Shown: positions 51,868-60,954 of the stretch, piece by piece
Numbering within the stretch: position 1 is the stretch's first letter
Layout: every line of letters starts with the position of its first letter
Assembly: GCF_007829835.1 (NCBI RefSeq)
Contig: NZ_VIWP01000018.1
Coordinates: 1 to 63,087, forward strand
DNA: 63,087 nt
Reading direction: 5' to 3'
DNA from: Neorhizobium alkalisoli
Lineage (GTDB): Bacteria > Pseudomonadota > Alphaproteobacteria > Rhizobiales > Rhizobiaceae
The notes under the pieces: model-generated
What the model was told of the DNA's origin: nothing
Databases searched by the model: none
What the model saw: the letters and a program-made list of their open reading frames with translations, nothing else
Made by a program: the position numbers and the translations under genes

Positions 51868-52257
51868 TCACACGCCGCTCCTCAGGATAATGAGTTGATC
51901 GATGAGGTTGTCGCTGAGCACGAAGTAAAAGAGCATGATCAGCGGTTCGGGCAGGCCGGGGGCATTGAAATCGCCCGTGATTTTCGCCGAAACGATCGCA
52001 CCGGAGGGCCGGAGTCGGGTATCCAGGATCGCCGCACGAACATGAAAGCCGATGATGTCCTGTTCGGCCCAGCCGATGATCTCTTCGATCCCGGACAGTT
52101 CCTGCATCTGGTCGTTGATGACCGCATCACTGGCGAAGCCCCTGACAACTCCGGCGAGATCTTCGTCGTTCAGGGCGGTAAAGAAATCGTCGATCGTCTC
52201 CGGCAGTACCTGCACCGGGCGGATGACCTGTAAGTTTTGTGGTTGTCGGTAGGCCAT
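51868..52257 (-). CDS. SnoaL/NTF2-like protein
   Basis: A 129-residue cone-shaped NTF2 fold protein: PETIDDFFTALNDEDLAGVVRGFA, then DAVINDQMQELSGIEEIIGWA and a C-terminal strand pair with LIMLFYFVLSD. Members act as isomerases, dehydratases or binding proteins. GGAG precedes the ATG. It is the first gene of a likely operon with NmrA-like copy 3. No membrane or export signal. Confidence 0.85.
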   Translation of the reverse strand: MAYRQPQNLQVIRPVQVLPETIDDFFTALNDEDLAGVVRGFASDAVINDQMQELSGIEEIIGWAEQDIIGFHVRAAILDTRLRPSGAIVSAKITGDFNAPGLPEPLIMLFYFVLSDNLIDQLIILRSGV

Positions 52258-52528
52258 CGATCTGTCTCCGGGCTTCTATGCCCTGAGGAATACTCCAGCT
52301 CCGTCGATCCAACGCAGTTAATGCTCGTTAAGTTTCGTTATATGACTGATTTACCTCGGCTATATCGAAAGATCAGGGATAAGGCGCGTTTTGCGGTTTC
52401 AGTTTGTTTCCGCACTCCAACAAAACTTCAGGCCTCCAACATACCTTTTCGCATTCCAACGTCTCTAAACTCGCCGACACGAACTCTCTCGCCGAAAGTG
52501 ATGTGGTCAACAGCGAGGAGATTCAGAC

Positions 52529-53212
52529 ATGCAACTCAGCACCGACATCCATATGGCCAGCCAGTCGCCCGCACCGCAGCAGACTGTCCATCTGGTCGAA
52601 AGCGACCTCGCAAGCCGCGCCGCAGTGGCCCGCTTGCTTCGTGACAACGGCTACGACGTGGCTGAATATGACGATAGCGAAGAATTCGCTTCCGTTTCAG
52701 ATGGGCCCCGCGCCGGGTGCGTCGTGATCAGCGCGGATCAGGGCAGCATGGATTGCGGTATGATCCGGGACCAGCCCGGCGCTCCCCTCCCCGTCATCTA
52801 TGTCAGTCAGGTGGACGATGTTCGCGCCAGCGTCGAAGCGATGAAATCCGGTGCGGTGGACTTCCTGCTCAAGCCGATTGACAAGCACGCCTTGCTTCGG
52901 GCCGTCGCAGCGGCGTTCGAGCTGGACCATCGGGAACGGAGCGCCTTCATCGCCCGCCAGTCGATCAGGTCCTGCGCAGTCAGCCTCACCCCCCGGGAAC
53001 GCCAGGTTTTCGAAGCCGTCACGAGCGGCCTGATGAACAAGATTATCGCTTATGACCTCGGTATCAGCGAGATCATGGTCAAGGTTCATCGCGGGAGGGT
53101 AATGCGGAAAATGAACTCGCGCGCATTGCCGGACCTTGTCAGGAAGTACGACATCCTTCAGCAGACATTCGCTGAATCGACAGAGCGGCGAAAGATTACG
53201 GCCCTCAACTAG
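52529..53212 (+). CDS. FixJ-like regulator with a degenerate receiver domain
   Basis: A 227-residue protein with receiver and LuxR-type HTH. The receiver lacks the phosphorylation site: where paralogues have VLDVRMPG, it has VISADQGS, so Ser takes the Asp position. The acidic pocket is VESD rather than DDD, and the Thr switch is Ser (YVSQVD). The Lys in FLLKPID is kept. The HTH is normal (LTPRERQVFEAVTSG, ISEIMVKVHRGRVMRKM). It should act independently of phosphotransfer. GGAG precedes the ATG. It lies upstream of a STAND-type regulator gene, 171 bp away on the same strand. Confidence 0.88.
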   Translation: MQLSTDIHMASQSPAPQQTVHLVESDLASRAAVARLLRDNGYDVAEYDDSEEFASVSDGPRAGCVVISADQGSMDCGMIRDQPGAPLPVIYVSQVDDVRASVEAMKSGAVDFLLKPIDKHALLRAVAAAFELDHRERSAFIARQSIRSCAVSLTPRERQVFEAVTSGLMNKIIAYDLGISEIMVKVHRGRVMRKMNSRALPDLVRKYDILQQTFAESTERRKITALN

Positions 53213-53383
53213 ACGCGTATTGCTATGCATACTTTGGTTTGCATCGCGCAACGTCGCGCGGGGGCGTATCTTGGCAAAGCGCCCTCGGGAATCCAGAGGC
53301 CGCAGTGTTCAACAGCGGCCGCGTCCAACCTGTAAGAATCGGTCGCCTCCGCCGGGAAACCCGGCTGCTGCGGGAGATCGCGA

Positions 53384-56254
53384 ATGTCCTACAGGTTCGG
53401 GTCGTTCAGGCTTCTGCCGATAGAACGACGACTGGAACGCGACGGCGTTCCAGTGTCGATCGGAAGCCGTGCGTTCGACCTTCTGTCGGTTCTCGTGGAA
53501 AACGGCGGTACTGTTGTCTCCAAGCGCGATCTGACCGCCAGAGCCTGGCCGGATACCGTCGTCGACGAGGTGAGCCTGCGGGTGCATATCTCGGCACTGC
53601 GGAAATCGCTCGGGACGAATGATAGCGGCGCGGCGTTTATCAGCAACGTGTCCGGTCGCGGCTACATGCTTTCGGCGGAAATCGAGAGCGACATCGCACG
53701 AAGTGACACAGTTGCGGCACCGATAGCGAAAAACGAAAATCACCTTCCCCCGCCGCTCTTCAGAATGATCGGGCGGGAGGCGGCATTGGAAGAAACTTGC
53801 GAGCGTCTCGTATCCCATCGGTTCGTCACCGTTCTCGGCGCGGGTGGAATGGGCAAGACCACGCTCGCGATCGCCGCGGCTCACAAGATGTCGGATGGTT
53901 TCCGGGACGGTGTTCTTTTTGTCGATCTCGCTCCGGTGACGGATGGAGCCTTGGTCGCGACAACCGTCGCCTCCCATCTCGGCGTCGCAGCTCCCGCGCA
54001 GGCGGCCGTTGCCGTGGTCTGCAATTTCCTCAAGGAGAAAAGAATCCTCCTTCTCCTCGACAACTGCGAGCATGTCATCGAAGCCGCGGCCGCGTTGGCG
54101 GAACGGGCGCACCGTTACTGCCCGGAGCTTTGCATCCTCGCGACCAGTCGCGAAGCGCTGCGGGTCGAAGGCGAGCAAGTCTACAAGATCGCTCCTTTGA
54201 GGACGCCAGCCCCTGACGTGGTCGGCGATGACAGCCGCCGTTTTCCGGCGGTACAGTTGTTTCTCGACCGGATGGCGGCGGCAGGTGGCGCGACCGAGCT
54301 CGGGCGAGGTGAAATCGATCTTGCAGCGGAGATATGCCGCAGGCTCGACGGGATGGCTCTCGCCCTTGAGCTGACGGCGGCGCGCGCCGCGTCTCACGGC
54401 CTTTCCCGGACACTCGAGTTGCTCCAGCAGAGGTTTGGAATCCATTGGGGCGGCCGTCGGACCGCGCTTCCACGTCACCAGACCGTGCTGGCCCTGCATG
54501 ATTGGAGCTATAACCTCCTGTCACCGGACGAAAAGCTGGTCCTGCGGAGAGCCGGATGGCTGAGCGGGCCGTTCACCGCCGAGGCGGCGTCGAAAATATC
54601 TCGGATCGAGACCGACGACGTGCTCGACTCGCTGGCGGACAAATCGCTGATCTCCCGTGTCCTGAGCGCAAACGGCGCGCTGAGATACAGGCTGGCGGAA
54701 ACGACGAAAGCATACGCGCTCGACAAGCTACACTGCGACGCGCCGGAGGTAGAGCGCGTGGCGCGCGCCCATGCGGAGTATTTCCTCGATCTACTCAGGG
54801 CCCATGCCCGAAAGGCGGACCCGTTTCATCTGAGCGGTCTATCGAAAACCTTTCCCGAGGCGTTGGCGAACGTCAGAAGCGCGATCGATTGGTGTTACAG
54901 CGAGTCTGGTGACCCGGAGCTCGGAGCCCAACTCGTCGCCTATTCGTCCCCGCTGTTCCTGGAGCTATCCCTTCTCGAGGAATGTTTCAGGTGGAGCGAT
55001 CGGGCGCTCTCGTCGCTTCCTTCGGTGATAATCGACGAGGTCGCGGAGGCTCTGCTGCATCAGGCGCGTGCGGTTTCGGGAATCATCGTCAGAGAGGCGC
55101 GGGATATCGTCACGGCTTCGTTCGAACGCGCCCTGGACATCGCAGACAACCTCGGCAATCTGAGGCTCAGGCTCGAAATCATCGCGGGCTTCAACATTTT
55201 CCTCATGCGGGCGGGAAACTGCTACGCCGGCGCGCGCATAGTCGATGCCGCCGAGACAGCATGCATGGGATCGTCCGACGTCGTCGCCAGGCGGCTTGTG
55301 CTCTGGATGAAGGGCATCTGCCATGCCTACAACGGTGACTTCATCGCTGCCCGCGGGGTCCTCGAAGAATCATGTCCGGTCGGCGGCTCAGTCGATCTCG
55401 ATCTGACACTCGTGGTGTTCACCCAATTCATTCGGGCAAAGGTCCAGCTCGCGCGCGTACAGCTCTTCCAGGGCGACGGCAGGCGGTCGGAAATCACCGC
55501 TCGCGACGCGATCGACAGCGCCGCCGCTTACAGCCATCCCATTCCGCTTTGCATCGCTCTCGCATACGCCGCTTCAAATGCCATCTGGAAAGGCGATCTG
55601 GCGGTCGCCAACGGCATGATCGAAAGGTTGGCCGAAGTTTCTGAACGACATTCCCTTGCCGCGTTCCATGCGGTCAGCAAAGGGCTTCGCGGGGAAATCC
55701 GCGTGCACCAGGGCTCTGCGGCGGAAGGCGTGACGATGCTGGTAAGCGCGATCGACGTCATGACATCCCGAAACCACGATCATATGCTGGTGAGCTTTTA
55801 TGCTGCCTTAGCAGAAGCATATGCCGCCCTCGGGGAAGTATCGCACGCAACGCGGCACATCGAGACCGCGATCAGCACCGCGCGGACTGGCGGAGAGATA
55901 TTCCAGATGTCCGATCTCCTGCGAATAAGGGGCACGTTACTGATTTCAGGCCCCCTCGAAGGGCACATCGCCGAGGGCAACGCGGACCTCAGAAAGGCTT
56001 ACGAGACGGCCCGCGACAGCGGAAATTCGCTTCACGAGTTACGAGCCGCCACAACGCTCAGACGGATGCTGAACCCAGCGGAAGCCGAAGAGATGTTCGA
56101 CGAGACGCTGGCAAAGCTTCCTCATGAGGAACGGGTTTTCTACATGGACCTCGTCCAATGCCCACCTTATGGCGGCGGTCAGAGCTTCGACGGCCAGGTG
56201 CCGCGCTCGAGCGAGATCAGCGCCGTTTCGACAGACCTGTCTGAAAGTGCATGA
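53384..56254 (+). CDS. Winged-helix/STAND ATPase transcription regulator with TPR-like C-terminus
   Basis: A 956-residue regulator. Domains: OmpR-type winged helix (about 1-98, SYRFGSFRLLPIERRLERD, with RVHISALRKSLG as recognition helix), NB-ARC/AAA-like NTPase (Walker A GAGGMGKTT at 152-160, Walker B ILLLLDNCEH at 221-230, ATSRE sensor), then long alpha-helical repeats (about 470-930) resembling TPRs. This is the architecture of AfsR/MalT-related regulators, although here the DNA-binding domain is N-terminal. An inducer would promote ATP-dependent oligomerisation. It is translationally coupled (ATGA, 4 bp) to the LysR gene downstream. Confidence 0.92.
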   Translation: MSYRFGSFRLLPIERRLERDGVPVSIGSRAFDLLSVLVENGGTVVSKRDLTARAWPDTVVDEVSLRVHISALRKSLGTNDSGAAFISNVSGRGYMLSAEIESDIARSDTVAAPIAKNENHLPPPLFRMIGREAALEETCERLVSHRFVTVLGAGGMGKTTLAIAAAHKMSDGFRDGVLFVDLAPVTDGALVATTVASHLGVAAPAQAAVAVVCNFLKEKRILLLLDNCEHVIEAAAALAERAHRYCPELCILATSREALRVEGEQVYKIAPLRTPAPDVVGDDSRRFPAVQLFLDRMAAAGGATELGRGEIDLAAEICRRLDGMALALELTAARAASHGLSRTLELLQQRFGIHWGGRRTALPRHQTVLALHDWSYNLLSPDEKLVLRRAGWLSGPFTAEAASKISRIETDDVLDSLADKSLISRVLSANGALRYRLAETTKAYALDKLHCDAPEVERVARAHAEYFLDLLRAHARKADPFHLSGLSKTFPEALANVRSAIDWCYSESGDPELGAQLVAYSSPLFLELSLLEECFRWSDRALSSLPSVIIDEVAEALLHQARAVSGIIVREARDIVTASFERALDIADNLGNLRLRLEIIAGFNIFLMRAGNCYAGARIVDAAETACMGSSDVVARRLVLWMKGICHAYNGDFIAARGVLEESCPVGGSVDLDLTLVVFTQFIRAKVQLARVQLFQGDGRRSEITARDAIDSAAAYSHPIPLCIALAYAASNAIWKGDLAVANGMIERLAEVSERHSLAAFHAVSKGLRGEIRVHQGSAAEGVTMLVSAIDVMTSRNHDHMLVSFYAALAEAYAALGEVSHATRHIETAISTARTGGEIFQMSDLLRIRGTLLISGPLEGHIAEGNADLRKAYETARDSGNSLHELRAATTLRRMLNPAEAEEMFDETLAKLPHEERVFYMDLVQCPPYGGGQSFDGQVPRSSEISAVSTDLSESA

Positions 56255-57159
56255 GGGACCTCGACCTACAGTCGCTCCGGTGCGTTATCGCGCTGAGTGC
56301 GAGCCGTAATTTTCGCGTCGCGGCTGCCCAGCTCGACATCTCCCGATCGGCGCTCAGTCGCGCCGTGGCCAGGCTCGAGGCTGATCTCGGGGTGCGTCTG
56401 TTCAGGCGGACTACGCGAAGCGTGTTCCTCACGGATGAGGGCGAGGCCTTTCTGTCGGAGATACATGGTGCCGTTGGCACGATCGACGGAGCGATCGACC
56501 GATTGAACCGCTTCCGCTCGACGCCGAGGGGAACGCTCCGCATCAGTACGAGTGAAGGGATGGCTCTTCAGTTGATGCGGCCGATGTTCCTGGCGTTCCT
56601 GGCCGCCCACCCCGAAATGTCCCTCGACATCGTTGCCGACGGCAAGTTCGTCGATATCGTAGCGGAGGGTTTCGACGCTGGAATACGGTTCGCCGAAGCG
56701 GTCCCCCGTGACATGATCGGCGTGAAGATCGGCTCGGACCGATACGAGATGGCGGTCGTCGCGTCTCCGAAATATCTGGACCGCTTGGCGCGTCCCTCCA
56801 GCCCTCACGATCTTTCGAGACATGACTGCATACGCCTCAGGATGCCGGGTGGCGCGATGTACGCGTGGGAGTTTTCCGGGTTAAACGGTGCGTTCTCGGT
56901 GCAGGTACCCGGCCGCCTCACAGTCAACTCCTATGCGCTGGCCATAGAAGCGGCGCTCGGAGATCATGGGATTGCCTATACGGGCTATCCTCTCGTCAGA
57001 AAGCACGTGGCGGACGGACGACTTTGCAGACTGCTGGAGGAATGGACGCCTCCGTTCCCCGGCCTACAGCTTTACTATCCGATGAGAAGCGATCTCTCGG
57101 CGGGGTTGAAGGCGTTCGTCGATTTTGTGAGACGACACACCCATGGGACCACGCCTTGA
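56251..57159 (+). CDS. LysR-family regulator
   Basis: A 302-residue LTTR with HTH LQSLRCVIALSASRNFRVAAAQLDISRSALSR (read in two parts: residues 6-22 and 23-38), then LRISTSEGMALQLMRPMF and FDAGIRFAEAVPRDMIGVKIG in the effector domain. Its gene overlaps the STAND-regulator stop by 4 bp, so both are made from one transcript. It converges with an SDR gene 13 bp away. It is a paralogue of the LTTR at 35197, and both have an SDR neighbour. Confidence 0.9.
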   Translation: MRDLDLQSLRCVIALSASRNFRVAAAQLDISRSALSRAVARLEADLGVRLFRRTTRSVFLTDEGEAFLSEIHGAVGTIDGAIDRLNRFRSTPRGTLRISTSEGMALQLMRPMFLAFLAAHPEMSLDIVADGKFVDIVAEGFDAGIRFAEAVPRDMIGVKIGSDRYEMAVVASPKYLDRLARPSSPHDLSRHDCIRLRMPGGAMYAWEFSGLNGAFSVQVPGRLTVNSYALAIEAALGDHGIAYTGYPLVRKHVADGRLCRLLEEWTPPFPGLQLYYPMRSDLSAGLKAFVDFVRRHTHGTTP

Positions 57160-57172
57160 GTGCCCTCCTCGA

Positions 57173-57997
57173 TCAAGCGAAACCGAATTCCGCCCGTATC
57201 AGCTTCTCGTAAGCAGGCTCTCCGGCAGTGCGGCGCGAGTGGACGAGATGCTGGATACCCGGTCCATGGAAGTAGCGCAGCTGTTTCTTGCCGTCGGTTG
57301 ACGCCTCCCAGACGACATCGGCGATCTCTAAGGCCGTGGATCGCTCCCAGGACAACTCGTCCATGCGTCGACGGATTTTCAGCTGAAACTCCGCGTAGTC
57401 ATGGGGAGGTATGTTGACCGTGGCTTGCCCGGCGATCTTCTGGAGAAACGGGGTCTCGATCCCACCTGGCTCGATGAGCTTGATGCCGATGCCCAATCCG
57501 TCAAGCTCGTACCAGATCGACTCCGTGAAGCCCTCGAGCGCGAACTTTGTCGAAAGGTAGATCGAAGTCGCGGGAAGCCCGATGATCCCGCCGCCGGAGC
57601 TGATATTGACGATCGTGCCGCGGCCCACGTCCCGCATGCGCGGGAGAACGGCACGTATGACGTTCATGACGCCGAAGACGTTCACCTCGAAATTGGCCCT
57701 GATGCGATCGTCTTCGATCCCTTCGAAAACTCCGAACTCGCCGAACCCGGCGTTGTTTACGACAACATCGATAGCGCCATGACGCTCGTAAGCGATTGCG
57801 AGCGCCCGTTCGATCGAGTGCTTGTCGGTGACATCGAGAGGTAGGATCGAGAGGTCCGCGGTCTCCGCCTCTCCGTACGTCTCCGGGATTCTCAAGGTCG
57901 CGATGACCTGCCAGCCCTTTTTCAGGAAAAGCTGGCAAATGGCCTTCCCGACGCCGGACGATGCTCCGGTAACGAAGATTTTCTTTCGATCACTCAT
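57173..57997 (-). CDS. Short-chain dehydrogenase/reductase
   Basis: A 274-residue classical SDR: TGASSGVGKAICQLF, NNAGFGEFG, Ser in VNISSGGGI, catalytic Y-x3-K in IYLSTKFALEG and the family PGGIETPF. AGGAAGCAGGAT precedes the ATG at 57997. The upstream 80 bp contains two perfect inverted repeats (58052-58069 and 58080-58113). It converges on the LysR gene, a possible regulator. Confidence 0.92.
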   Translation of the reverse strand: MSDRKKIFVTGASSGVGKAICQLFLKKGWQVIATLRIPETYGEAETADLSILPLDVTDKHSIERALAIAYERHGAIDVVVNNAGFGEFGVFEGIEDDRIRANFEVNVFGVMNVIRAVLPRMRDVGRGTIVNISSGGGIIGLPATSIYLSTKFALEGFTESIWYELDGLGIGIKLIEPGGIETPFLQKIAGQATVNIPPHDYAEFQLKIRRRMDELSWERSTALEIADVVWEASTDGKKQLRYFHGPGIQHLVHSRRTAGEPAYEKLIRAEFGFA

Positions 57998-58051
57998 ATC
58001 CTGCTTCCTCATTGGTGAGCTGGAAGGTAGCGGTCGAAAGCGTACGAGAGA

Positions 58052-58069
58052 ATGCCATTCAAATGGCAT
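58052..58069. promoter_or_regulatory. Perfect palindrome upstream of the SDR gene
   Basis: ATGCCATT-CA-AATGGCAT, 8-bp arms with a 2-bp centre, 55 bp before the SDR start codon. Typical size of a dimeric repressor site (TetR or MarR type). Confidence 0.55.
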
Positions 58070-58079
58070 GACCCGGTGA

Positions 58080-58113
58080 CGATATCGGGACAATCGATTC
58101 CGTCCCGATATCG
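58080..58113. promoter_or_regulatory. Perfect 12-bp inverted repeat
   Basis: CGATATCGGGAC-N10-GTCCCGATATCG, located between the EF-hand gene stop and the SDR gene. It may terminate the EF-hand transcript or be an operator for the SDR gene; no U-tract follows on either strand. Confidence 0.5.
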
Positions 58114-58131
58114 GTGCAGCGTGATTAGCGC

Positions 58132-58536
58132 CTATCTAAGCGGTTTATTGAAGGTCCCGGCTTTGACCTGGAACATCGATGAGAACCCCTCGGCGTACTC
58201 CTGCTCGTTGAGACGGCCCTTTCCGTCCTTGTCCAGTTCGCTCCACGTTTTCTGAACGTCGGACGCGCTTGCCTGATAGCCGTCGGATCTGACCTGTGTC
58301 TTGGCGTCGATGTACTCTTTCTGGTCGACGAAACCATCGCCATTCGTATCGTCACGTTCGAAGTTGCTTTTGGCGAGCCGGGCGAGGAACGCGGCTGCGA
58401 TCTCGTTGTTTCCGAAGCCGCTGCCAGAGCTGCTGATTGTCGGCGCTGGTCGCTCTTCGGGTGCCTCGGCGTTGTCTTTGATTTTCGCTTTGGGTACGAA
58501 AAGTTGGTAGATGTCTGAAGCTGATCCTACTCGCAT
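58132..58536 (-). CDS. EF-hand domain protein
   Basis: A 134-residue acidic protein with two canonical EF-hand loops, DTNGDGFVDQKE and DKDGKGRLNEQE, each flanked by helices (FLARLAKSNFE and VQKTWSEL). No signal peptide is visible in the version starting at 58536 (MRVGSASDIYQLF), so it is likely cytoplasmic; a longer frame reaches 58638. The N-terminal 60 residues are Pro/Ala rich and low in structure. It probably binds calcium; its target is unknown. Confidence 0.82.
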   Translation of the reverse strand: MRVGSASDIYQLFVPKAKIKDNAEAPEERPAPTISSSGSGFGNNEIAAAFLARLAKSNFERDDTNGDGFVDQKEYIDAKTQVRSDGYQASASDVQKTWSELDKDGKGRLNEQEYAEGFSSMFQVKAGTFNKPLR

Positions 58537-58710
58537 GGAATCTCCATCTCCGGTTGCGGGACATCTGTCGCTTCCCGGGCTTGCGCGAAGCTGGGGCGAT
58601 CCGTGCTGAAAGCATGCTTTCCGCTCACGACCGAACACTGCGAAACTCAGGCCCGCTCCGAGGTACCATGACGGGGGGCGCAGGAGACGTTTGGTTGGTC
58701 AGAAGCGGAG

Positions 58711-60036
58711 ATGATCGGCCGGCCATTCGCGGAGATCTTTACGGAGGAGGATCGAGCGGCAGACATTCCGGCTTTGGAAGTGCGTAAAGCCGCGACAGAA
58801 GGCGTAGCGGTCGATAGGCGATGGCACCAGACAGCGGACGGATCTAAGGTGTTTCTCGACGGAACCCTTCGCCCGCTTCCAAGCCGCGGTGCTTCATCGA
58901 TTTCAGGGTTTATCAAGGTCGCGCGGAATGCGACGAGACAAAAAGTTGCGGAAGACCGGCAGCTGTCACTTCTGGAGCTGGGCGACAAAATCCGCGAGCT
59001 GCACGGTGTCACTGATGTGGCATTTGCCGCAGCCGAGATCATGGCGCGCAATCTGGCAGGCGCCACAAGAGCAGGCTACGGCGTTGTGGATCCCATTGCC
59101 GAGACCGTTGAAATGCTGCCAGACTGGCGAGCAGAAGGAGTCTCTTCCGTCGCTGGCCTACACCAGTTTCGAAACTACGGGTCGTACATCGAGGATCTCA
59201 AGCGCGGCGAGACGGTTATTATCCCAGACGTGGCGAAAGATCCCCGGACGTCAGACTCGGCAGCGCTGTTTCGTTCGATCGGAATATCGGTTCTCGTCAA
59301 TGTCCCGATCATCGAGCACGGTGCGTTTGTTGGAGTGATGTACGTTCATTACGACAGGCCCCATGACTTCACGACGGAAGAGCGCGATTTCGTGCGCACG
59401 ATCGCCGATCGCACGCGTGAAGCCATCTCCAGGATCCGCGCCGAACAGGAACAGCAAGTTCTGAACCACGAAATCAGTCATCGCCTGAAGAACACGATGG
59501 CTATGGTCCAGGCGATTGCGACGCAGACCTTGCGGCCAGTGACAGATCGAGGGCCAGTCGAGGCATTTACCAACCGTCTCCACGCGCTCTCCAAAGCGCA
59601 CGAGGTTCTGCTCGGGCAGGATTGGTCTTCCGCGCGTATGGTGGCCGTCATTGATTCCGTCCTGCGTCAGCTGTCATTGCCCGAGCGTTACTCGATGTCA
59701 GGTCCAGACCTGGAGCTAGGACCGCGCTCGGCTCTTTCGCTGGCTCTTTTGATGCATGAACTCGGCACCAACGCCCTGAAATATGGCGCATGGTCGAACG
59801 ATACGGGCACGGTTACGGTTCGCTGGACAACGCAGGAGGGCAACGGAGACACGGCGCTTGTTCTCGACTGGAACGAGCATAATGGCCCCTCGGTCGTGGC
59901 TCCTTCGGGTAAAGGTTTTGGCTCAAAACTTATACGACTTGGATTGATGGGAACAGGCGGCGCAGAGATCAATTACGATCCGGATGGATTGCGAGTGACG
60001 ATGCAGGCATTGGTTTCGCAGCTGAGGCAATCATGA
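58711..60036 (+). CDS. HWE-family histidine kinase, PAS domain truncated
   Basis: A 441-residue sensor kinase. Residues 1-80 keep the second half of a PAS domain (MIGRPFAEIFTEEDRAADIP); then GAF (about 100-245) and an HWE kinase domain with His 257 (SHRLKNTMAMVQ), N-box HELGTNALKYGA and WNEHNGP giving the WxE. The frame continues upstream for 8 more codons of PAS-like sequence (TFGWSEAE) but hits a TGA beside a G6 run near 58671. The first PAS half therefore appears lost by a frameshift or deletion. The shortened protein could still start at 58711. It is coupled by 4 bp to a receiver gene. Confidence 0.83.
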   Translation: MIGRPFAEIFTEEDRAADIPALEVRKAATEGVAVDRRWHQTADGSKVFLDGTLRPLPSRGASSISGFIKVARNATRQKVAEDRQLSLLELGDKIRELHGVTDVAFAAAEIMARNLAGATRAGYGVVDPIAETVEMLPDWRAEGVSSVAGLHQFRNYGSYIEDLKRGETVIIPDVAKDPRTSDSAALFRSIGISVLVNVPIIEHGAFVGVMYVHYDRPHDFTTEERDFVRTIADRTREAISRIRAEQEQQVLNHEISHRLKNTMAMVQAIATQTLRPVTDRGPVEAFTNRLHALSKAHEVLLGQDWSSARMVAVIDSVLRQLSLPERYSMSGPDLELGPRSALSLALLMHELGTNALKYGAWSNDTGTVTVRWTTQEGNGDTALVLDWNEHNGPSVVAPSGKGFGSKLIRLGLMGTGGAEINYDPDGLRVTMQALVSQLRQS

Positions 60037-60404
60037 TGATGACTGACCTCACGAAAAACGTTGCAATCATCCTGGTAGTTGAAGACGAGCCGCTGTTGCG
60101 TCTGGCTGCGGTCGACCTCGTCGAAGCGGCAGGATATGATGCGGTAGCCGCGGCAGAAGCCGTGGCTATTTTGGAGGAACGCAACGATATCCGCATTGTG
60201 TTCACTGACGTCGATATGCCGCGCGGCGTCGATGGGATGCGCCTTGCGGCCATTATTCGCGACAGGTGGCCGCCGATCAAGGTGATCGTGGTTTCGGGAC
60301 ATATCGAAGACCCTGGCGACCGGATTCCTGCCGAAACAGTGTTCTTCGTCAAACCCTATCGGGAAGAGCAGATCGTCGAAACGATCAGGCAGATGTTGGG
60401 ATAG
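60033..60404 (+). CDS. Single-domain response regulator, partner of the HWE kinase
   Basis: A 123-residue receiver: acidic pair in VVEDEP (17-18), phosphoacceptor Asp 59 in IVFTDVDMP, switch Ser in VVSGH and Lys 107 in FFVKPYRE. The start overlaps the kinase stop by 4 bp (ATGA), so the two proteins are made together. HWE kinases are often paired with such stand-alone receivers in Rhizobiales, where they feed into general stress or other pathways. Confidence 0.93.
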   Translation: MMMTDLTKNVAIILVVEDEPLLRLAAVDLVEAAGYDAVAAAEAVAILEERNDIRIVFTDVDMPRGVDGMRLAAIIRDRWPPIKVIVVSGHIEDPGDRIPAETVFFVKPYREEQIVETIRQMLG

Positions 60405-60522
60405 TTTAGGCACGGCCCCCCAAATGTTCGTTTCGAGAGCGACGATGCTCACGAGTCTCTTGTGACAGGCACTCAACAGCCCACAGCCATATCCCGATAT
60501 AAAGTCGTTCGCGAAGAATGAG

Positions 60523-60954
60523 ATGTCGAACCGGCCGAGCTGCAGAGAGAATCCAAAAACAGCCTTTAGCGAGGCCTACAGTGATCATATCAGGCGTTTC
60601 TCGCGCTCAGAAGTCTTTCCCGACCACGTGACCTCTCGCGGCCCGATTCGTTCGGTCCGGATCGCTGACTGCGATTGCGGTGAAGAAAGCGCAGTATGGC
60701 AGTGCTTTGCAAGTTTCTACAACCATCCGGCATGCCGGACGATCTATGTTCAGCAATCGATAACCGTCGCAAATGAAAATTCTCATTTGGAACGCGCGAT
60801 CCGTTGTTACGTAACGTTTGAAGCCTACGTTACAGTTCCAACGACAATTTCCGCGACCATCATGGATCACATTCTCGCTCTCGCGGATCGGGGACGTGGG
60901 GTCGCACTCCTGCCGAGTTTTGCTGTTTCGAGACAGCTGGCCCAAAGAGATTTC
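60523..60954 (+). pseudogene. Decayed gene with a LysR-type effector-domain end
   Basis: The frame contains a LysR-like C-terminal stretch: SATIMDHILALADRGRGVALLPSFAVSRQLAQRDF, read as residues 110-144. After this the homology stops at about 60950, where the opposite strand turns into the end of a receiver gene. The first 80 residues show no LysR HTH and little that I recognise. This looks like a fragment left after deletion or recombination rather than a working regulator. Confidence 0.45.
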
